The notes: generated by a model not told the origin, from the letters alone. A DNA stretch of 60,626 nt from Ruminococcus sp. UBA1394 (GCA_002305725.1 DBQM01000053.1:1-60626), one strand, 5' to 3'. Shown: positions 50,817 to 60,475, counted from the stretch's first letter. Made by a program: numbers and translations.

Positions 50817-50845
50817 TTGACAATCTCAGTTTATAAAGTTATAAT
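50817..50845 (+). promoter_or_regulatory. promoter of the GH26 gene
   Basis: TTGACA (50817-50822), 17 bases, TATAAT (50840-50845), perfect consensus. The rest of the 253-base gap shows nothing else recognised. Confidence 0.85.
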
Positions 50846-50890
50846 GTATAAAGAGAAATTTTTTCTTAATCAAAAAGGGGGAAATGTACG

Positions 50891-52918
50891 ATGATAAAAG
50901 CACTTAAAAGATTATCTTCTGCGCTGACTGCGGCGGCTATGGTTTTTACAGCATCTGCTGTACTGCCGTCAGCAATTGCGGCGGATGACTCAGACATCAT
51001 TTTCCAGGCAGAGTGTGAAACTCTCGGCGAGGATACACAGGTCTGGACATCAATTTATGACAAACAGCTCCCGGGATATTCCGGCGATGGTTTCGCTTAC
51101 CTCACAGCCGGCAACATTGAATTCGAGGTTGAGGCACCTGAGGAGGGTATGTATGAAATCAATGTAAGGTATGCCCAGATACTCAGCGAGGAGGGCAGAC
51201 TTCAGACCCTTGCTGTAAACGGTTCAGAATACAGCACAACCATGCCATATTCCGACACATGGCAGGACTATCAGTTTGCAATGGTAAGACTGAAAAAGGG
51301 TACAAACAAATTTGTATTTATGCCAAAATACGGCTATGCGGCGTTTGATACTATTACAGTAAAAAAAGCCTCATTCCCTGAACTGAAAGTTTCACCGGTA
51401 CTCTGCGATAAAAAGGCTACCAAAGAAGCACAGAGCCTTATGAACTACCTCTGCGACGTGTACGGAAACGGTATTCTCTCCGGACAGCAGACTATTTACG
51501 GCGGCGGTCACAGTATGACTACCACTATCCGCTATGATGCGTCAACCAATACCTGCGTTGATTCCGACGGAAACACTTACAGTTTCGACGAAGCTGACAA
51601 GGCTGTTGCTGACGACGGCTCCACATTCGTATGGAAGTGCGTCGGTGATGACGGTCAGGTTTACAACTACAATTCACAGAACCGCAACTACACTTACAAC
51701 GAATACGACAGAGAGTTAAAGTATCTCCAGGCTACTGTCGGCGATATGTCCGCAATCCAGGGCTTTGACTTTGGTGCAAACTGCCCGTGCTATCAGTGGG
51801 ACGACGGCGTCGTTGAGCGTATGATAGACTGGACAAACAACAAAAACGGTATCTGCACAGCCTCATGGCATATAAACGTTCCTACCGTTCTTGCAGATTA
51901 TACTCTCGGCGAACCGCTGGACTTCTCAAAGACCACATACAGCGAAAAATGTGATTTCAGCCCGTCCAACGCCTATACAGAGGGTACTCTTGAATATGAC
52001 TACTTCCAGCTTTGTATAGCAAACCTTGCTGAACAGCTTCTGAGACTCCAGGAGGCAAATGTTCCGGTTATTTTCCGTCCTCTCCACGAGGCAGACGGTA
52101 ACTACTCAAACGGCGGTACATCATGGTTCTGGTGGGGCAAGGAAGGTCCGGAAGTATATAACAATCTTTGGAAATTCCTCCAGAGCGAACTCCGGGATAA
52201 GTACGGTGTACACAACCTTATCTGGGAACAGAACCTGTATGCATGGTCACCAGCATCAGCTGACTGGTATACTGGCGACGATTATGTTGATATTGTCGGA
52301 TACGACAAGTACAATACAACATACAACCGTCATGACGGCAAAACAAGCGGTCCGAACTTAGACGCTGAATCGGGCATTTTCTGGAAGCTTTATGACACAG
52401 TAAAGGGTAACAAAATGGTTTCCATGCCGGAAAATGACACTATCCCTGCACTTGACAATATTATGATAGAGAATGCCGGCTGGCTGTATTTCTGCCCGTG
52501 GTACGACGAGGAAAGTTCACCGAAATTCCTGTCCGGTGAAGAATATCAGGATATCGACGAGTTAAAGAAGATTTACACAAGTGATTACTGCATTACTCTG
52601 AGCGAACTTCCTGACTGGAAGAACTACGAATCCGGAGAACTGCCGACAAATCCGACAGAAGAACCAACCGAAGGACCTACCTATCCGGAGGATTTAGGTT
52701 TCATTCCTGGTGACGTAAAGGAAGATGAGATTGTCAATGTATTTGACGCTGTTGCGCTGAGGGAAATGCTTATGGATGACGCTCCTGCGGCTTTAGCACC
52801 TCATGCATTTGCTGCTGACACAAACGGAAATGGTATGCTTGAAGTTTCCGACCTTGTATTACTTCACGAGTACCTTGTAGGCATGGACGTTCAGCTTAAA
52901 TATTATACAGGTGAATAA
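50891..52918 (+). CDS. GH26 beta-mannanase with CBM35-like module and dockerin
   Basis: This 675-residue secreted enzyme has a signal peptide (1-31), a CBM35-like beta-sandwich (about 33-165: FQAECETLG, GFAYLTAGNIEFEVEAPEEGMYEI) and a GH26 catalytic domain (about 170-590). The acid/base is Glu400 in FRPLHEADGN, WFWWG follows, and the likely nucleophile is Glu514 in SMPENDT. A PT-rich linker precedes a dockerin (630-675). The first dockerin repeat, GDVKEDEIVNVFDA, has Lys where Asn or Asp is usual in the calcium loop; the second, ADTNGNGMLEVSD, is normal. It likely cleaves beta-mannan as part of a cellulosome-type complex. Confidence 0.93.
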   Translation: MIKALKRLSSALTAAAMVFTASAVLPSAIAADDSDIIFQAECETLGEDTQVWTSIYDKQLPGYSGDGFAYLTAGNIEFEVEAPEEGMYEINVRYAQILSEEGRLQTLAVNGSEYSTTMPYSDTWQDYQFAMVRLKKGTNKFVFMPKYGYAAFDTITVKKASFPELKVSPVLCDKKATKEAQSLMNYLCDVYGNGILSGQQTIYGGGHSMTTTIRYDASTNTCVDSDGNTYSFDEADKAVADDGSTFVWKCVGDDGQVYNYNSQNRNYTYNEYDRELKYLQATVGDMSAIQGFDFGANCPCYQWDDGVVERMIDWTNNKNGICTASWHINVPTVLADYTLGEPLDFSKTTYSEKCDFSPSNAYTEGTLEYDYFQLCIANLAEQLLRLQEANVPVIFRPLHEADGNYSNGGTSWFWWGKEGPEVYNNLWKFLQSELRDKYGVHNLIWEQNLYAWSPASADWYTGDDYVDIVGYDKYNTTYNRHDGKTSGPNLDAESGIFWKLYDTVKGNKMVSMPENDTIPALDNIMIENAGWLYFCPWYDEESSPKFLSGEEYQDIDELKKIYTSDYCITLSELPDWKNYESGELPTNPTEEPTEGPTYPEDLGFIPGDVKEDEIVNVFDAVALREMLMDDAPAALAPHAFAADTNGNGMLEVSDLVLLHEYLVGMDVQLKYYTGE

Positions 52919-52925
52919 ACTTTTA

Positions 52926-52952
52926 GGCGGCTTTAATCAAGCCGCCTTTTTT
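52926..52952 (+). terminator. terminator of the GH26 gene
   Basis: GGCGGCTT and AAGCCGCC form an 8-bp stem with a 5-base loop, then T6. Confidence 0.92.
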
Positions 52953-52972
52953 GTTTACAAATCGCAAAATAA

Positions 52973-52996
52973 CGGGCGACCAATAGTCGCCCCTGC
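52973..52996. repeat. REP-like palindrome (single, one mismatch)
   Basis: GGGCGACCAATAGTCGCCC differs from the family by one base in the right arm and overlaps the end of rimI. Confidence 0.8.
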
Positions 52997-53442
52997 TAAA
53001 TCATTTTCACCATCAATACTGCATTTTCAGCCGGACTGCGATAATAATTCTTTCGCAGTCCATTTTGTGTAAAGCCGTGTTTTTCATACAGCTTTCTCGC
53101 CGGAGCATTGCTCTCTCTTACTTCAAGATAAACAGTTTTCACCCCAAGCTTTCGCAGTTCATCTTCAAACGCAGTCACAAGCATTCCGGCAATACCGGAT
53201 TTTCTGAATTTTTCCGACACCGCAATGTTTAAAAGTTCCGCTTCGTCAAGGACGTAGGAACCGTTTAAAAATCCCACAACCTCGCCGCCCCGGACCGCCG
53301 CAAAAATCAGCGCATTGGGATTGCCGAGCGCCTGTTCAAATGCGTTTTCAGACCAGCCGTCGGGGATACAGCTTTTTTCCAGCTCCGCTATTCGCTTTAT
53401 GTGGGATTTGTCCGCCCTTACAACATCAGCCCTTTGCGTCAT
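52996..53442 (-). CDS. rimI: ribosomal protein S18-alanine N-acetyltransferase RimI
   Basis: This 148-residue GNAT acetyltransferase has the acetyl-CoA motif SEKFRKSGIAGMLVTAF and the family-typical LEVRESNAPARKLYEKHGF. The ATG at 53442 lies inside the end of polA with GGGGTG nine bases upstream, so translation is coupled. The stop falls at the edge of a REP palindrome. Confidence 0.9.
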   Translation of the reverse strand: MTQRADVVRADKSHIKRIAELEKSCIPDGWSENAFEQALGNPNALIFAAVRGGEVVGFLNGSYVLDEAELLNIAVSEKFRKSGIAGMLVTAFEDELRKLGVKTVYLEVRESNAPARKLYEKHGFTQNGLRKNYYRSPAENAVLMVKMI

Positions 53443-55975
53443 ACCAGCTTTCACCCCTGTTCACGTCCGCAGTCAGCGGCACTTTCAGTTCGCAGGCATG
53501 GGTCATCTCGTGCGCAAGTATTTCCGCCGCCCTGTCAGCGTCCTCACGGCTGCACTCAACGATAAGTTCGTCATGCACCTGCAGAATCAGTTTAGCGTCC
53601 GGCACTTCTTCTTTAAGTCTGTTGTAAACCCTCACCATTGCGATTTTTATAATGTCCGCCGCACTTCCCTGAACCGGCGTATTCATGGCAATTCTCTTGC
53701 CTGCCGCCTGCATATTCTTATTGGACGCCGAAAGCTCCGGAACATAACGCTTTCTGCCGAACATTGTTGTGACATAACCATCTTTTTTGGCGTTCTCAAC
53801 CGTTTCATTCATAAACTTTTCAACGTTGGGGAAGTTGTGGAGGTAGTCCTTAATATACTTTTTCGCCTCATAAACGCTGACGTTTATATCCTTTGAGAGC
53901 GAAAATGCGCCGATACCGTAAATAATGCCGAAGTTTACCGCCTTTGCCGCACTTCTCATTTCCGGAGTCACCATTTCAGCCGGCAGACCGAAAACCTGTG
54001 CCGCAGTTGCCGTGTGAATATCTGCGCCCTCATTGAACCCCTTGATCATTGTTTCGTCACCGCAGATATGGGCAACTATTCGCAGTTCAATCTGACTGTA
54101 ATCGGCGTCAAGGAGTATTCTGCCGTCCTGTGCCACGAAAAATTTGCGCATTTCACGTCCAAGCTCCGTCCTTACAGGGATATTCTGCAAATTAGGCTCG
54201 GTGGAGGAAATTCTGCCTGTTCTTGTTTCGGTCTGGCGGAACGAGGTGTGGATTCTTCCGTCATCGGCAACAGTTTTCAACAGTCCCTCAACATAGGTGG
54301 AGTTAAGCTTTGTCAGCTGACGATAGCGCAGGACAAGGTCGATAACCGGATAATCGTCCCTCAGTTCTTCCAGTATTTCCGCACCAGTTGAATAACCTGT
54401 CTTGGTTTTCTTTTTAAGGGGCACGCCCATTTCAACAAGGACTTCACCAAGCTGTTTCGGGGAGGATATATTGAACTCCTTACCGCACATAAAGTATATC
54501 TGCGACTCAAGTCCGCCAATCTCGTCAACGAGGTTTTCGCCGAATTTCTTAACACCCTCAACGTTTATGCCGACACCGTCATGCTCCATTGACGCCAGTA
54601 CCTCAGTCAGCGGCTGTTCAATCTCAAACATAAGCTTTGCCATTCCCTGCGCCTCAATTTCCTTTTTCAGCGCACCGCAAAGCTCCGGCAGACTTGCAAT
54701 ATCCGCCCAGTCCCCTGCCGACTTGTAATATGGCGAATCGTAGCGGAAACAAAGCTTTTCAACGCTGTACTCAGAGGAGGACGGGTCAAGGAGATACGCC
54801 GCAATTTCACCGTCAAACGCCATTTCCGCAAGGTTTTTCCCTCCGGCAAAGCAAAGCCTGTACATAGGTTTTGCGCCGAATGTGTACTTTTGAGAATCAC
54901 CCGAAAGCAGTCTTACAATATAATCGCTGTTTTCCGTTGTGTATATACTGCATTCATTATCGCTGTTTTTCTCATAAACCTGCAAAATGCCGTCACGGTA
55001 AAGGCAGTAAAGGCTGTCGCTTTTTTCAAGCTTTTCGAGAGTTTCGCTGTCGATATTCTTTTGCACCGCCTCGATATCCGCCGCTTTTACTGTCTTTTCC
55101 GCCGCCTTTTTCTCAGACGGCTGCAGGTTCAGCTTCTGGAGAAGCTTGGACATTTCCAGCTCCGTCAGCAGTTCGCTGAGTTTTTCATTGTCACGCTCCG
55201 CCGGAATGTAGCTGCTGATATCCGTTTCAACCGGCGCTTCAAGGCATATCGTTGCAAGCCACTTGCTCTGTTCTGCGGATTCCTTACCATTTACCAGCTT
55301 GTTGTAAACGCTCTTGGTCAGTCCGGCGCTGTCTAAATTATCGTAGAGATTTTCGATTGTTTTCCATTCTGAAATAAGCTTTCCGGCGGTTTTCTGTCCA
55401 ACGCCTGCAACTCCGGGGATATTGTCGGAGCTGTCCCCCATAAGCGCTTTTAAGTCTATGAGGTGTATCGGCTCAAAGCCGTAGTCCTCCTCAAATTTTG
55501 CCGGAGTATATATCACGGTTTCCTTTGTGGTGGCAAGGCGCACTGTCACCTTATCGTTTACAAGCTGTAAGCTGTCCCTGTCCCCTGTCACGATATAGCA
55601 CTCGTTTCCGCTGTCGGCACAGGCTTTTGAGAGTGTACCCAGAACGTCGTCCGCCTCATACCCCTCACATTCCACGATTTTCACGCCCATATAGGTCAGC
55701 AATTCCTTTACAAGGGGCAGCTGCTGGGCGAGTTCCTCCGGCATACCCTTTCGGTTAGCCTTGTAAAAATCTGCCGCTTTATGGCGAAATGTGGGCGCTT
55801 TAAGATCGAAGGCAACAGCAACGCAGTCCGGCTGAACCTCCTCAACGTTTTTGAAGTATATGTTCATAAAACCGAAAATTGCGTTTGTGTAAACGCCGTT
55901 TTTATTCGTAAGCAGTCTTATGCCGTAATATGCACGGTTCAGAATGCTGTTTCCGTCAATTGCAAGTAATTTCAT
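53426..55975 (-). CDS. polA: DNA polymerase I
   Basis: This 849-residue enzyme has an N-terminal 5' nuclease (AIDGNSILNRAYYG, ALMGDSSDNIPGVAGVGQKTA), a middle domain at about 300-460 and the polymerase. Polymerase motifs are A DYSQIELRIVAHI, B RSAAKAVNFGIIYG and C QVHDELIVE. The middle domain lacks recognisable DxE exonuclease motifs, so 3'-5' proofreading is probably absent, as in Bacillus and Thermus PolI. Confidence 0.97.
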   Translation of the reverse strand: MKLLAIDGNSILNRAYYGIRLLTNKNGVYTNAIFGFMNIYFKNVEEVQPDCVAVAFDLKAPTFRHKAADFYKANRKGMPEELAQQLPLVKELLTYMGVKIVECEGYEADDVLGTLSKACADSGNECYIVTGDRDSLQLVNDKVTVRLATTKETVIYTPAKFEEDYGFEPIHLIDLKALMGDSSDNIPGVAGVGQKTAGKLISEWKTIENLYDNLDSAGLTKSVYNKLVNGKESAEQSKWLATICLEAPVETDISSYIPAERDNEKLSELLTELEMSKLLQKLNLQPSEKKAAEKTVKAADIEAVQKNIDSETLEKLEKSDSLYCLYRDGILQVYEKNSDNECSIYTTENSDYIVRLLSGDSQKYTFGAKPMYRLCFAGGKNLAEMAFDGEIAAYLLDPSSSEYSVEKLCFRYDSPYYKSAGDWADIASLPELCGALKKEIEAQGMAKLMFEIEQPLTEVLASMEHDGVGINVEGVKKFGENLVDEIGGLESQIYFMCGKEFNISSPKQLGEVLVEMGVPLKKKTKTGYSTGAEILEELRDDYPVIDLVLRYRQLTKLNSTYVEGLLKTVADDGRIHTSFRQTETRTGRISSTEPNLQNIPVRTELGREMRKFFVAQDGRILLDADYSQIELRIVAHICGDETMIKGFNEGADIHTATAAQVFGLPAEMVTPEMRSAAKAVNFGIIYGIGAFSLSKDINVSVYEAKKYIKDYLHNFPNVEKFMNETVENAKKDGYVTTMFGRKRYVPELSASNKNMQAAGKRIAMNTPVQGSAADIIKIAMVRVYNRLKEEVPDAKLILQVHDELIVECSREDADRAAEILAHEMTHACELKVPLTADVNRGESWYDAKG

Positions 55976-56115
55976 GGTTTCTCCGTCGCCGCCTTTCCGG
56001 TATACGGCTCACCGTATTTTTCTGTCTTTATTATTATAGCAGATTTTTACCCAAAACACCATGCTTTTTGAAAAAATAACACGGAAATCAATTTTCAGAA
56101 AAACACGTAAATTCA

Positions 56116-56139
56116 CGGGCGACCAATGGTCGCCCCTAC
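56116..56139. repeat. REP-like palindrome (single)
   Basis: GGGCGACCAATGGTCGCCC followed by CTAC, between polA and the LRR gene. Confidence 0.85.
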
Positions 56140-56170
56140 AAAAATAAAAGGACGCTCCGAAGAACGTCCC
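56140..56170 (-). terminator. terminator of the second LRR-dockerin gene
   Basis: GGACG and CGTCC with a partly paired loop; leftward it runs into a T-rich stretch (complement of AAAAATAAAA). Confidence 0.6.
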
Positions 56171-56176
56171 ATAGAA

Positions 56177-57640
56177 TTATAATTCGCTCATGATATACTT
56201 TGCAATTGCAATCGCGTCATAAAGGTTCACAGCGCCGTCGCCGTTAAAGTCTGCGATTTCCTTTTCTTCCTCTGTGAAAGTCCTCATGCCCATGATGTTT
56301 CTGCATATCTCGATTGCGTCGTAGAGGTCAATAGCACCGTTGCCGGAGATGTCCCCCTGTACCACTGGTTCTGTTGTGGTGACTGGTGCTGTTGTTACAG
56401 GAACTGTTGTTGTAGCTGTTGTTGTAACTGTTGTCGCAGTAGTTGTAACTGCTGTTGTTACCGCCGGAGTTGTCACTATAGGCTCTTCTTCAATTACCTC
56501 AAATTTTCTTTTATATTTTTCAGCGTATGCTTGAGCTGTGGAATCAGCATAGCCGTGAATTACAGCATCTTCGTAAATAGTATACTCTTCATCAGCTATC
56601 TTACAATCAGGATTTAAGATAGTTATGGATTCCAGTGTCATACGACCTGCAAATACACTGTTGCTAATACTTTTAACACTTTTCGGAATTGTAATATTTT
56701 TCAGACTTTCGCAGCTGCAGAACGCATAATTATCAATAAATCTGACGCCCTCTTCAATTGTCACACTTTCCAGACTTGAACAATCTCTGAACATATTACT
56801 GTTAAGTGTATCAATACTACCCGGGATTACTACGCTTGTTATGCTTGCACAGCCATAAAAAGCCTCATATTCTAAAGTTTCAAGATTCTTCGGTAATTCT
56901 ATGCCTTCTAAATTTGTACAATTTTTAAAAGCATGCTCCCCAATATATGTAACATTTTCAGGAATCGGTGCACTTGTTAAGCTTGTACAATCCATAAAAG
57001 CATCATATCCAATAGATGTAACGCTTTCAGGAAGTGTTACACTTTTTAAATTTGTGCAACCCTTAAACGCATACTTTGAAATACCAGTAAGTCCTTCATG
57101 GATTGTTATGTTTGTCAGCCCTGCACAGCCAGAAAAAGCATACCAACCTAATGATTCCAGACTCTCAGGCAATTCAGTTATACTTGTTAAGCTTGGACAA
57201 TTGTTAAACGCAGCGTAATCAATTGAAGTAACACTGTCCGGTAATGTTACGCTGGTTAAATTAACACAATTCTCAAATGCAGAGCTTCCAATCAACTTAA
57301 CACCCTCGGGAATTACTACACTTTTTAAGTTTTCGTTTTCTCCATAAGACCAAAAACCTGATTTAAAAGCAGAATCACCAATTTCTTTAACCTTCAGTCC
57401 GTCAATTTTTTCCGGAATCTCAACCTCTGTTGCTTCGTCTTCGCAAGCGGTAATACGTACAAAATCAAAAACATCATCTGAGTTTTCATCAACCTGCTTA
57501 TAGGAAAGATAATCTCCGTATTTCATTTCATCACTGGTAGTTTCAGCTACACCAGTCATAGAGCCGTAGCCACCAGCGCAAATACTCACAGTGCATACCA
57601 TTGCTGTCACTACACTTGCGATTTTCTGTCTTATTTTCAT
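56177..57640 (-). CDS. secreted BspA-like leucine-rich-repeat protein with Thr-rich linker and dockerin
   Basis: This 487-residue protein has a signal peptide, LRR_5 repeats (VKLIGSSAFENCVNLTSVTLPD type) at about residues 80-375 and a Thr/Val/Ala-rich linker at about 393-425. A dockerin follows with two calcium loops (GDISGNGAIDLYDAIEICRN and ADFNGDGAVNLYDAIAIAKY). Its dockerin closely resembles that of the gene at 18872 and differs from that of the mannanase, so the two LRR proteins may dock to the same cohesin class. AAGGAGG precedes the ATG. Confidence 0.92.
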   Translation of the reverse strand: MKIRQKIASVVTAMVCTVSICAGGYGSMTGVAETTSDEMKYGDYLSYKQVDENSDDVFDFVRITACEDEATEVEIPEKIDGLKVKEIGDSAFKSGFWSYGENENLKSVVIPEGVKLIGSSAFENCVNLTSVTLPDSVTSIDYAAFNNCPSLTSITELPESLESLGWYAFSGCAGLTNITIHEGLTGISKYAFKGCTNLKSVTLPESVTSIGYDAFMDCTSLTSAPIPENVTYIGEHAFKNCTNLEGIELPKNLETLEYEAFYGCASITSVVIPGSIDTLNSNMFRDCSSLESVTIEEGVRFIDNYAFCSCESLKNITIPKSVKSISNSVFAGRMTLESITILNPDCKIADEEYTIYEDAVIHGYADSTAQAYAEKYKRKFEVIEEEPIVTTPAVTTAVTTTATTVTTTATTTVPVTTAPVTTTEPVVQGDISGNGAIDLYDAIEICRNIMGMRTFTEEEKEIADFNGDGAVNLYDAIAIAKYIMSEL

Positions 57641-57672
57641 TCGACAGTCCTCCTTACAAAAAATATGACAAT

Positions 57673-57701
57673 ATTATACCACAATTTTCTGCATAAGTCA
57701 A
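57673..57701 (-). promoter_or_regulatory. promoter of the second LRR-dockerin gene
   Basis: Leftward TTGACT (complement of 57696-57701), 17 bases, TATAAT (complement of 57673-57678). Confidence 0.8.
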
Positions 57702-57769
57702 ATAATTTCCCTACCATTTTCCGCAGAAATGTGATACAATAGATGTATAAAACAAAACGAGGTAAACTT

Positions 57770-58765
57770 ATGGAATATATCAGCATAGGAAACGTAAAAA
57801 TCAAAAGGACTGCCGCCCTTGCCCCCATGGCGTCGGTTGCGGACAGGGCTTACCGCACTCTCTGCCGTGAGTACGGCGCCTGTTACACGGTAAGCGAGCT
57901 TATTTCGGCGAAAGGTCTTTGCTACCAGGACACCAAAACCGCCGAGCTTTGCACCGTGACCGATAATGAACGCCCAATGGCGTTGCAGCTGTTCGGCAGT
58001 GAACCGGATTTTATCGAAAGGGCAGTTGAGAAGTGCATGACCTACAAGCCGGATATTCTTGATCTGAACATGGGCTGTCCTGTGCCGAAAGTGGTCAACA
58101 ACAACTCCGGAAGTGCGCTTATGAAGGATATAAAGCTTGCAGCATCTCTGGTCAGGGCGGCAAAGAGAGCCTCTGACGTGCCGGTCACGGTGAAATTCCG
58201 CAAGGGGTGGAATGGCGAGAGCGTGAACGCTGTTGAGTTTGCAAAGGCTATGGAGGACGCAGGCGCAGACGCTCTGGCAGTCCACGGCAGAACGAGAGAC
58301 CAGATGTATTCCGGCAAGGCGGATTGGGATATTATCACGCAGGTGAAAAAAGCTGTGTCAGTACCAGTTATCGGCAACGGCGACGTTACAACCCTCACCG
58401 AATGCCTTGCCATGTATGAGCAGACCGGCTGTGACCTGGTGATGATTGGTCGTGCCACCTACGGCAACCCTTTTATTTTCCGGGAAATAGATTCCTGTTT
58501 TGAGGGTAAACCGTACACTCCCCCGACCATTGAGGAGCGAATGGAAGTCATGCTTTATCACATACGGCTGATACTGTCGCAGAAAGAGGACGGCAGTGAA
58601 GAACGTGCCATGAAAGAGGCGAGAAAGCACGCATCGTGGTATATGAAAGGACTTTACGGTGCAGCGGCATTCCGTGCAAAGTGCTACAGCCTTGAAACCT
58701 ACGAGGACGCTCAACGGCTTGCGGAGGAGTTTCTGGCATTGCAGAAGTCAGCAAATGAGATTTAG
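57770..58765 (+). CDS. dus: tRNA-dihydrouridine synthase
   Basis: This 331-residue FMN enzyme reduces uridines in tRNA D-loops. Motifs: LAPMASVADRAYRTLCREYGA, DLNMGCPVPKVVNNNSGSALM with the catalytic Cys in MGCP, GRTRDQMYSG and IGRATYGNPFIF. The ATG at 57770 follows GAGGTAAACTT. It is co-transcribed with the HD protein. Confidence 0.95.
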   Translation: MEYISIGNVKIKRTAALAPMASVADRAYRTLCREYGACYTVSELISAKGLCYQDTKTAELCTVTDNERPMALQLFGSEPDFIERAVEKCMTYKPDILDLNMGCPVPKVVNNNSGSALMKDIKLAASLVRAAKRASDVPVTVKFRKGWNGESVNAVEFAKAMEDAGADALAVHGRTRDQMYSGKADWDIITQVKKAVSVPVIGNGDVTTLTECLAMYEQTGCDLVMIGRATYGNPFIFREIDSCFEGKPYTPPTIEERMEVMLYHIRLILSQKEDGSEERAMKEARKHASWYMKGLYGAAAFRAKCYSLETYEDAQRLAEEFLALQKSANEI

Positions 58766-58771
58766 GGAGAG

Positions 58772-59266
58772 ATGAAAGTGATTAACAGGCTTATTGCAGA
58801 AATGATTTCATATTACAGCGGCGACCCAAAGCGTATTCAGCATTTCATCAAGGTACATTCCTTTGCAAAGCTGATCGGCGAAAATGAAAATCTGACGGAC
58901 AAACAACTTTTCACTCTTGAAACTGCCGCCGTGGTTCACGATATCGGCATAAAAATCAGCGAGCAGAAGTACGGCAGCTGTACCGGCAGTCAGCAGGAAA
59001 CAGAGGGTCCGCCGGAGGCTGAAAAAATGCTTGAAAAACTGGGGTTTGAGAGTGAAACGGCAGAGCGTGTGTGCTGGCTTGTAGGGCATCATCATACTTA
59101 TTCGGGAATTGACAGTCCGGAGCATCAGATACTGGTTGAGGCTGATTTCCTTGTGAATCTTTATGAGGACGGTTGCAGCGAAAAGTCGGTGAGTTCGGCG
59201 TATGAGAAGATTTTCAGGACTGAAACCGGGAAAAAACTTTGCAGGACGATGTTCGAGATAAAATAA
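58772..59266 (+). CDS. HD-domain phosphohydrolase
   Basis: This 164-residue protein has metal ligands H in FIKVHSFAKLI, HD in VVHDIGI, HH in LVGHHHTYSG and D in VEADFLVNLYEDG. Substrate is unknown. It starts six bases after dus; a GTG at 58778 has better spacing to AGGGAG than the ATG at 58772. Confidence 0.88.
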   Translation: MKVINRLIAEMISYYSGDPKRIQHFIKVHSFAKLIGENENLTDKQLFTLETAAVVHDIGIKISEQKYGSCTGSQQETEGPPEAEKMLEKLGFESETAERVCWLVGHHHTYSGIDSPEHQILVEADFLVNLYEDGCSEKSVSSAYEKIFRTETGKKLCRTMFEIK

Positions 59267-59297
59267 AAAAGACGGTTGATTTTAACCGTCTCATTTT
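59265..59297. terminator. bidirectional terminator between convergent genes
   Basis: GACGGTT (59271-59277) pairs with AACCGTC (59284-59290), with A-tract on the left and T-tract on the right. Confidence 0.85.
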
Positions 59298-59866
59298 TTA
59301 CCTTTTTTCTTTTTGCGCACCGAAAACCCAAAATCTCCAAGCTTTCTTCCCAGCGCAAAATATTCGCCGTGGGAGTAGGCGGCAAGACCAGCCTGCTGGA
59401 GATTCAGCTTGCCCTTGCTGTCGATGTACCGTTCGTCGATATCCGCACCGACAATTTCCGCCAGAAACATATCATGACTTCCCAACGGAATAATCTGTTT
59501 AACAACACATTCAAGGCTCAGCGGCGACTCCTCAATCAAAGGAGCACTGACCTTTTGAGCCGCAACAGCATGAAAACCACAGCTTTTGAACTTGTCCACT
59601 TTAGCGCCGGTCTTGACACCGCAGAAATCCGCCTTTTTGACAAGTGCGGAAGTGGTCAGATTGATGACAAATTCGCCGGACTCCTTTATAATGTTGTATG
59701 AATACCGCTCCGGTCTGACGGAAATATAGGTCATGGGCGGCTTGGTGTTGCAGATTCCGGTCCAGCCTATAGTTATGATGTTTGGTTTTTCAAGCGTACC
59801 GCAGGACACCATTGCCGGAGGGACTGGTGAGAGAAGTGTTCCGCCGTTCCAGAATATTTTTGACAT
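59291..59866 (-). CDS. flavin reductase-like FMN-binding split-barrel protein
   Basis: This 191-residue protein resembles the flavoredoxin/flavin reductase family (GTLEKPNIITIGWTGICNTKPPMTYISVRPERYSYNII, GEFVINL). It probably binds FMN and transfers electrons. It ends in a lysine-rich tail (RKKKKGKK). Confidence 0.9.
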   Translation of the reverse strand: MSKIFWNGGTLLSPVPPAMVSCGTLEKPNIITIGWTGICNTKPPMTYISVRPERYSYNIIKESGEFVINLTTSALVKKADFCGVKTGAKVDKFKSCGFHAVAAQKVSAPLIEESPLSLECVVKQIIPLGSHDMFLAEIVGADIDERYIDSKGKLNLQQAGLAAYSHGEYFALGRKLGDFGFSVRKKKKGKK

Positions 59867-59906
59867 AATTTTTCCTTTCGTTATTAAATCAGGTTTATCT
59901 GGCTTA

Positions 59907-60392
59907 TTAATTATTTGTTCTTATCAAATATCCTTCATTCACTGCAGCAAGGGTGGCAATGACGCAAATAATACTTCCACTATAAGCTAAATCAATGAAA
60001 GACAGTGTCAACGAAAAAATAAACAGTATAGCACCTGTAAGCTTATTCAAAATGGTGTGTTCTGCCACAATTTTTCTTTGAACTATATAGCCACAAATAA
60101 TATTGATAGCCTTTATTCCTGCAATTGCCCCTGTCCATATCCACAGCCATGCAGGTATTGTCAACGCTGGCAGCAATTTAATTAAACAAACCGCAACAAA
60201 TACCATGTCTGCAATGGTATCCAGTCTGGATCCAAATTCACTTACAGTATCTGTTTTTCTTGCAATAGTCCCATCAATCATATCTGTAAATCCTGCCAAG
60301 CAGTACAAAACATAAAATGTAGGAGAAAATGCGGGAAAGAATAATAGTACTATACTACACAGCATTCTGCAACTTGTTATCAAATTTGCCAT
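59907..60392 (-). CDS. CDP-alcohol phosphatidyltransferase family protein
   Basis: This 161-residue membrane enzyme has the full CDP-alcohol motif (DMIDGTIARK, then FGSRLDTIAD). It is a second family member besides pgsA and shorter; the alcohol acceptor is unknown. The ATG at 60392 has GAGAGGTG upstream. Confidence 0.88.
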   Translation of the reverse strand: MANLITSCRMLCSIVLLFFPAFSPTFYVLYCLAGFTDMIDGTIARKTDTVSEFGSRLDTIADMVFVAVCLIKLLPALTIPAWLWIWTGAIAGIKAINIICGYIVQRKIVAEHTILNKLTGAILFIFSLTLSFIDLAYSGSIICVIATLAAVNEGYLIRTNN

Positions 60393-60475
60393 TAATTCAC
60401 CTCTCAGCGACAATTCCAATTTAACTTACAGATATAAACAAAAAAGCACAGCAAAATAAATTCGCTGTGCTTAGT

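Noticed and set aside
8401..56140. CRISPR repeats
   Set aside because: The repeated palindromes are far apart in separate intergenic regions with no regular spacers and no cas genes, so they are REP-like elements.
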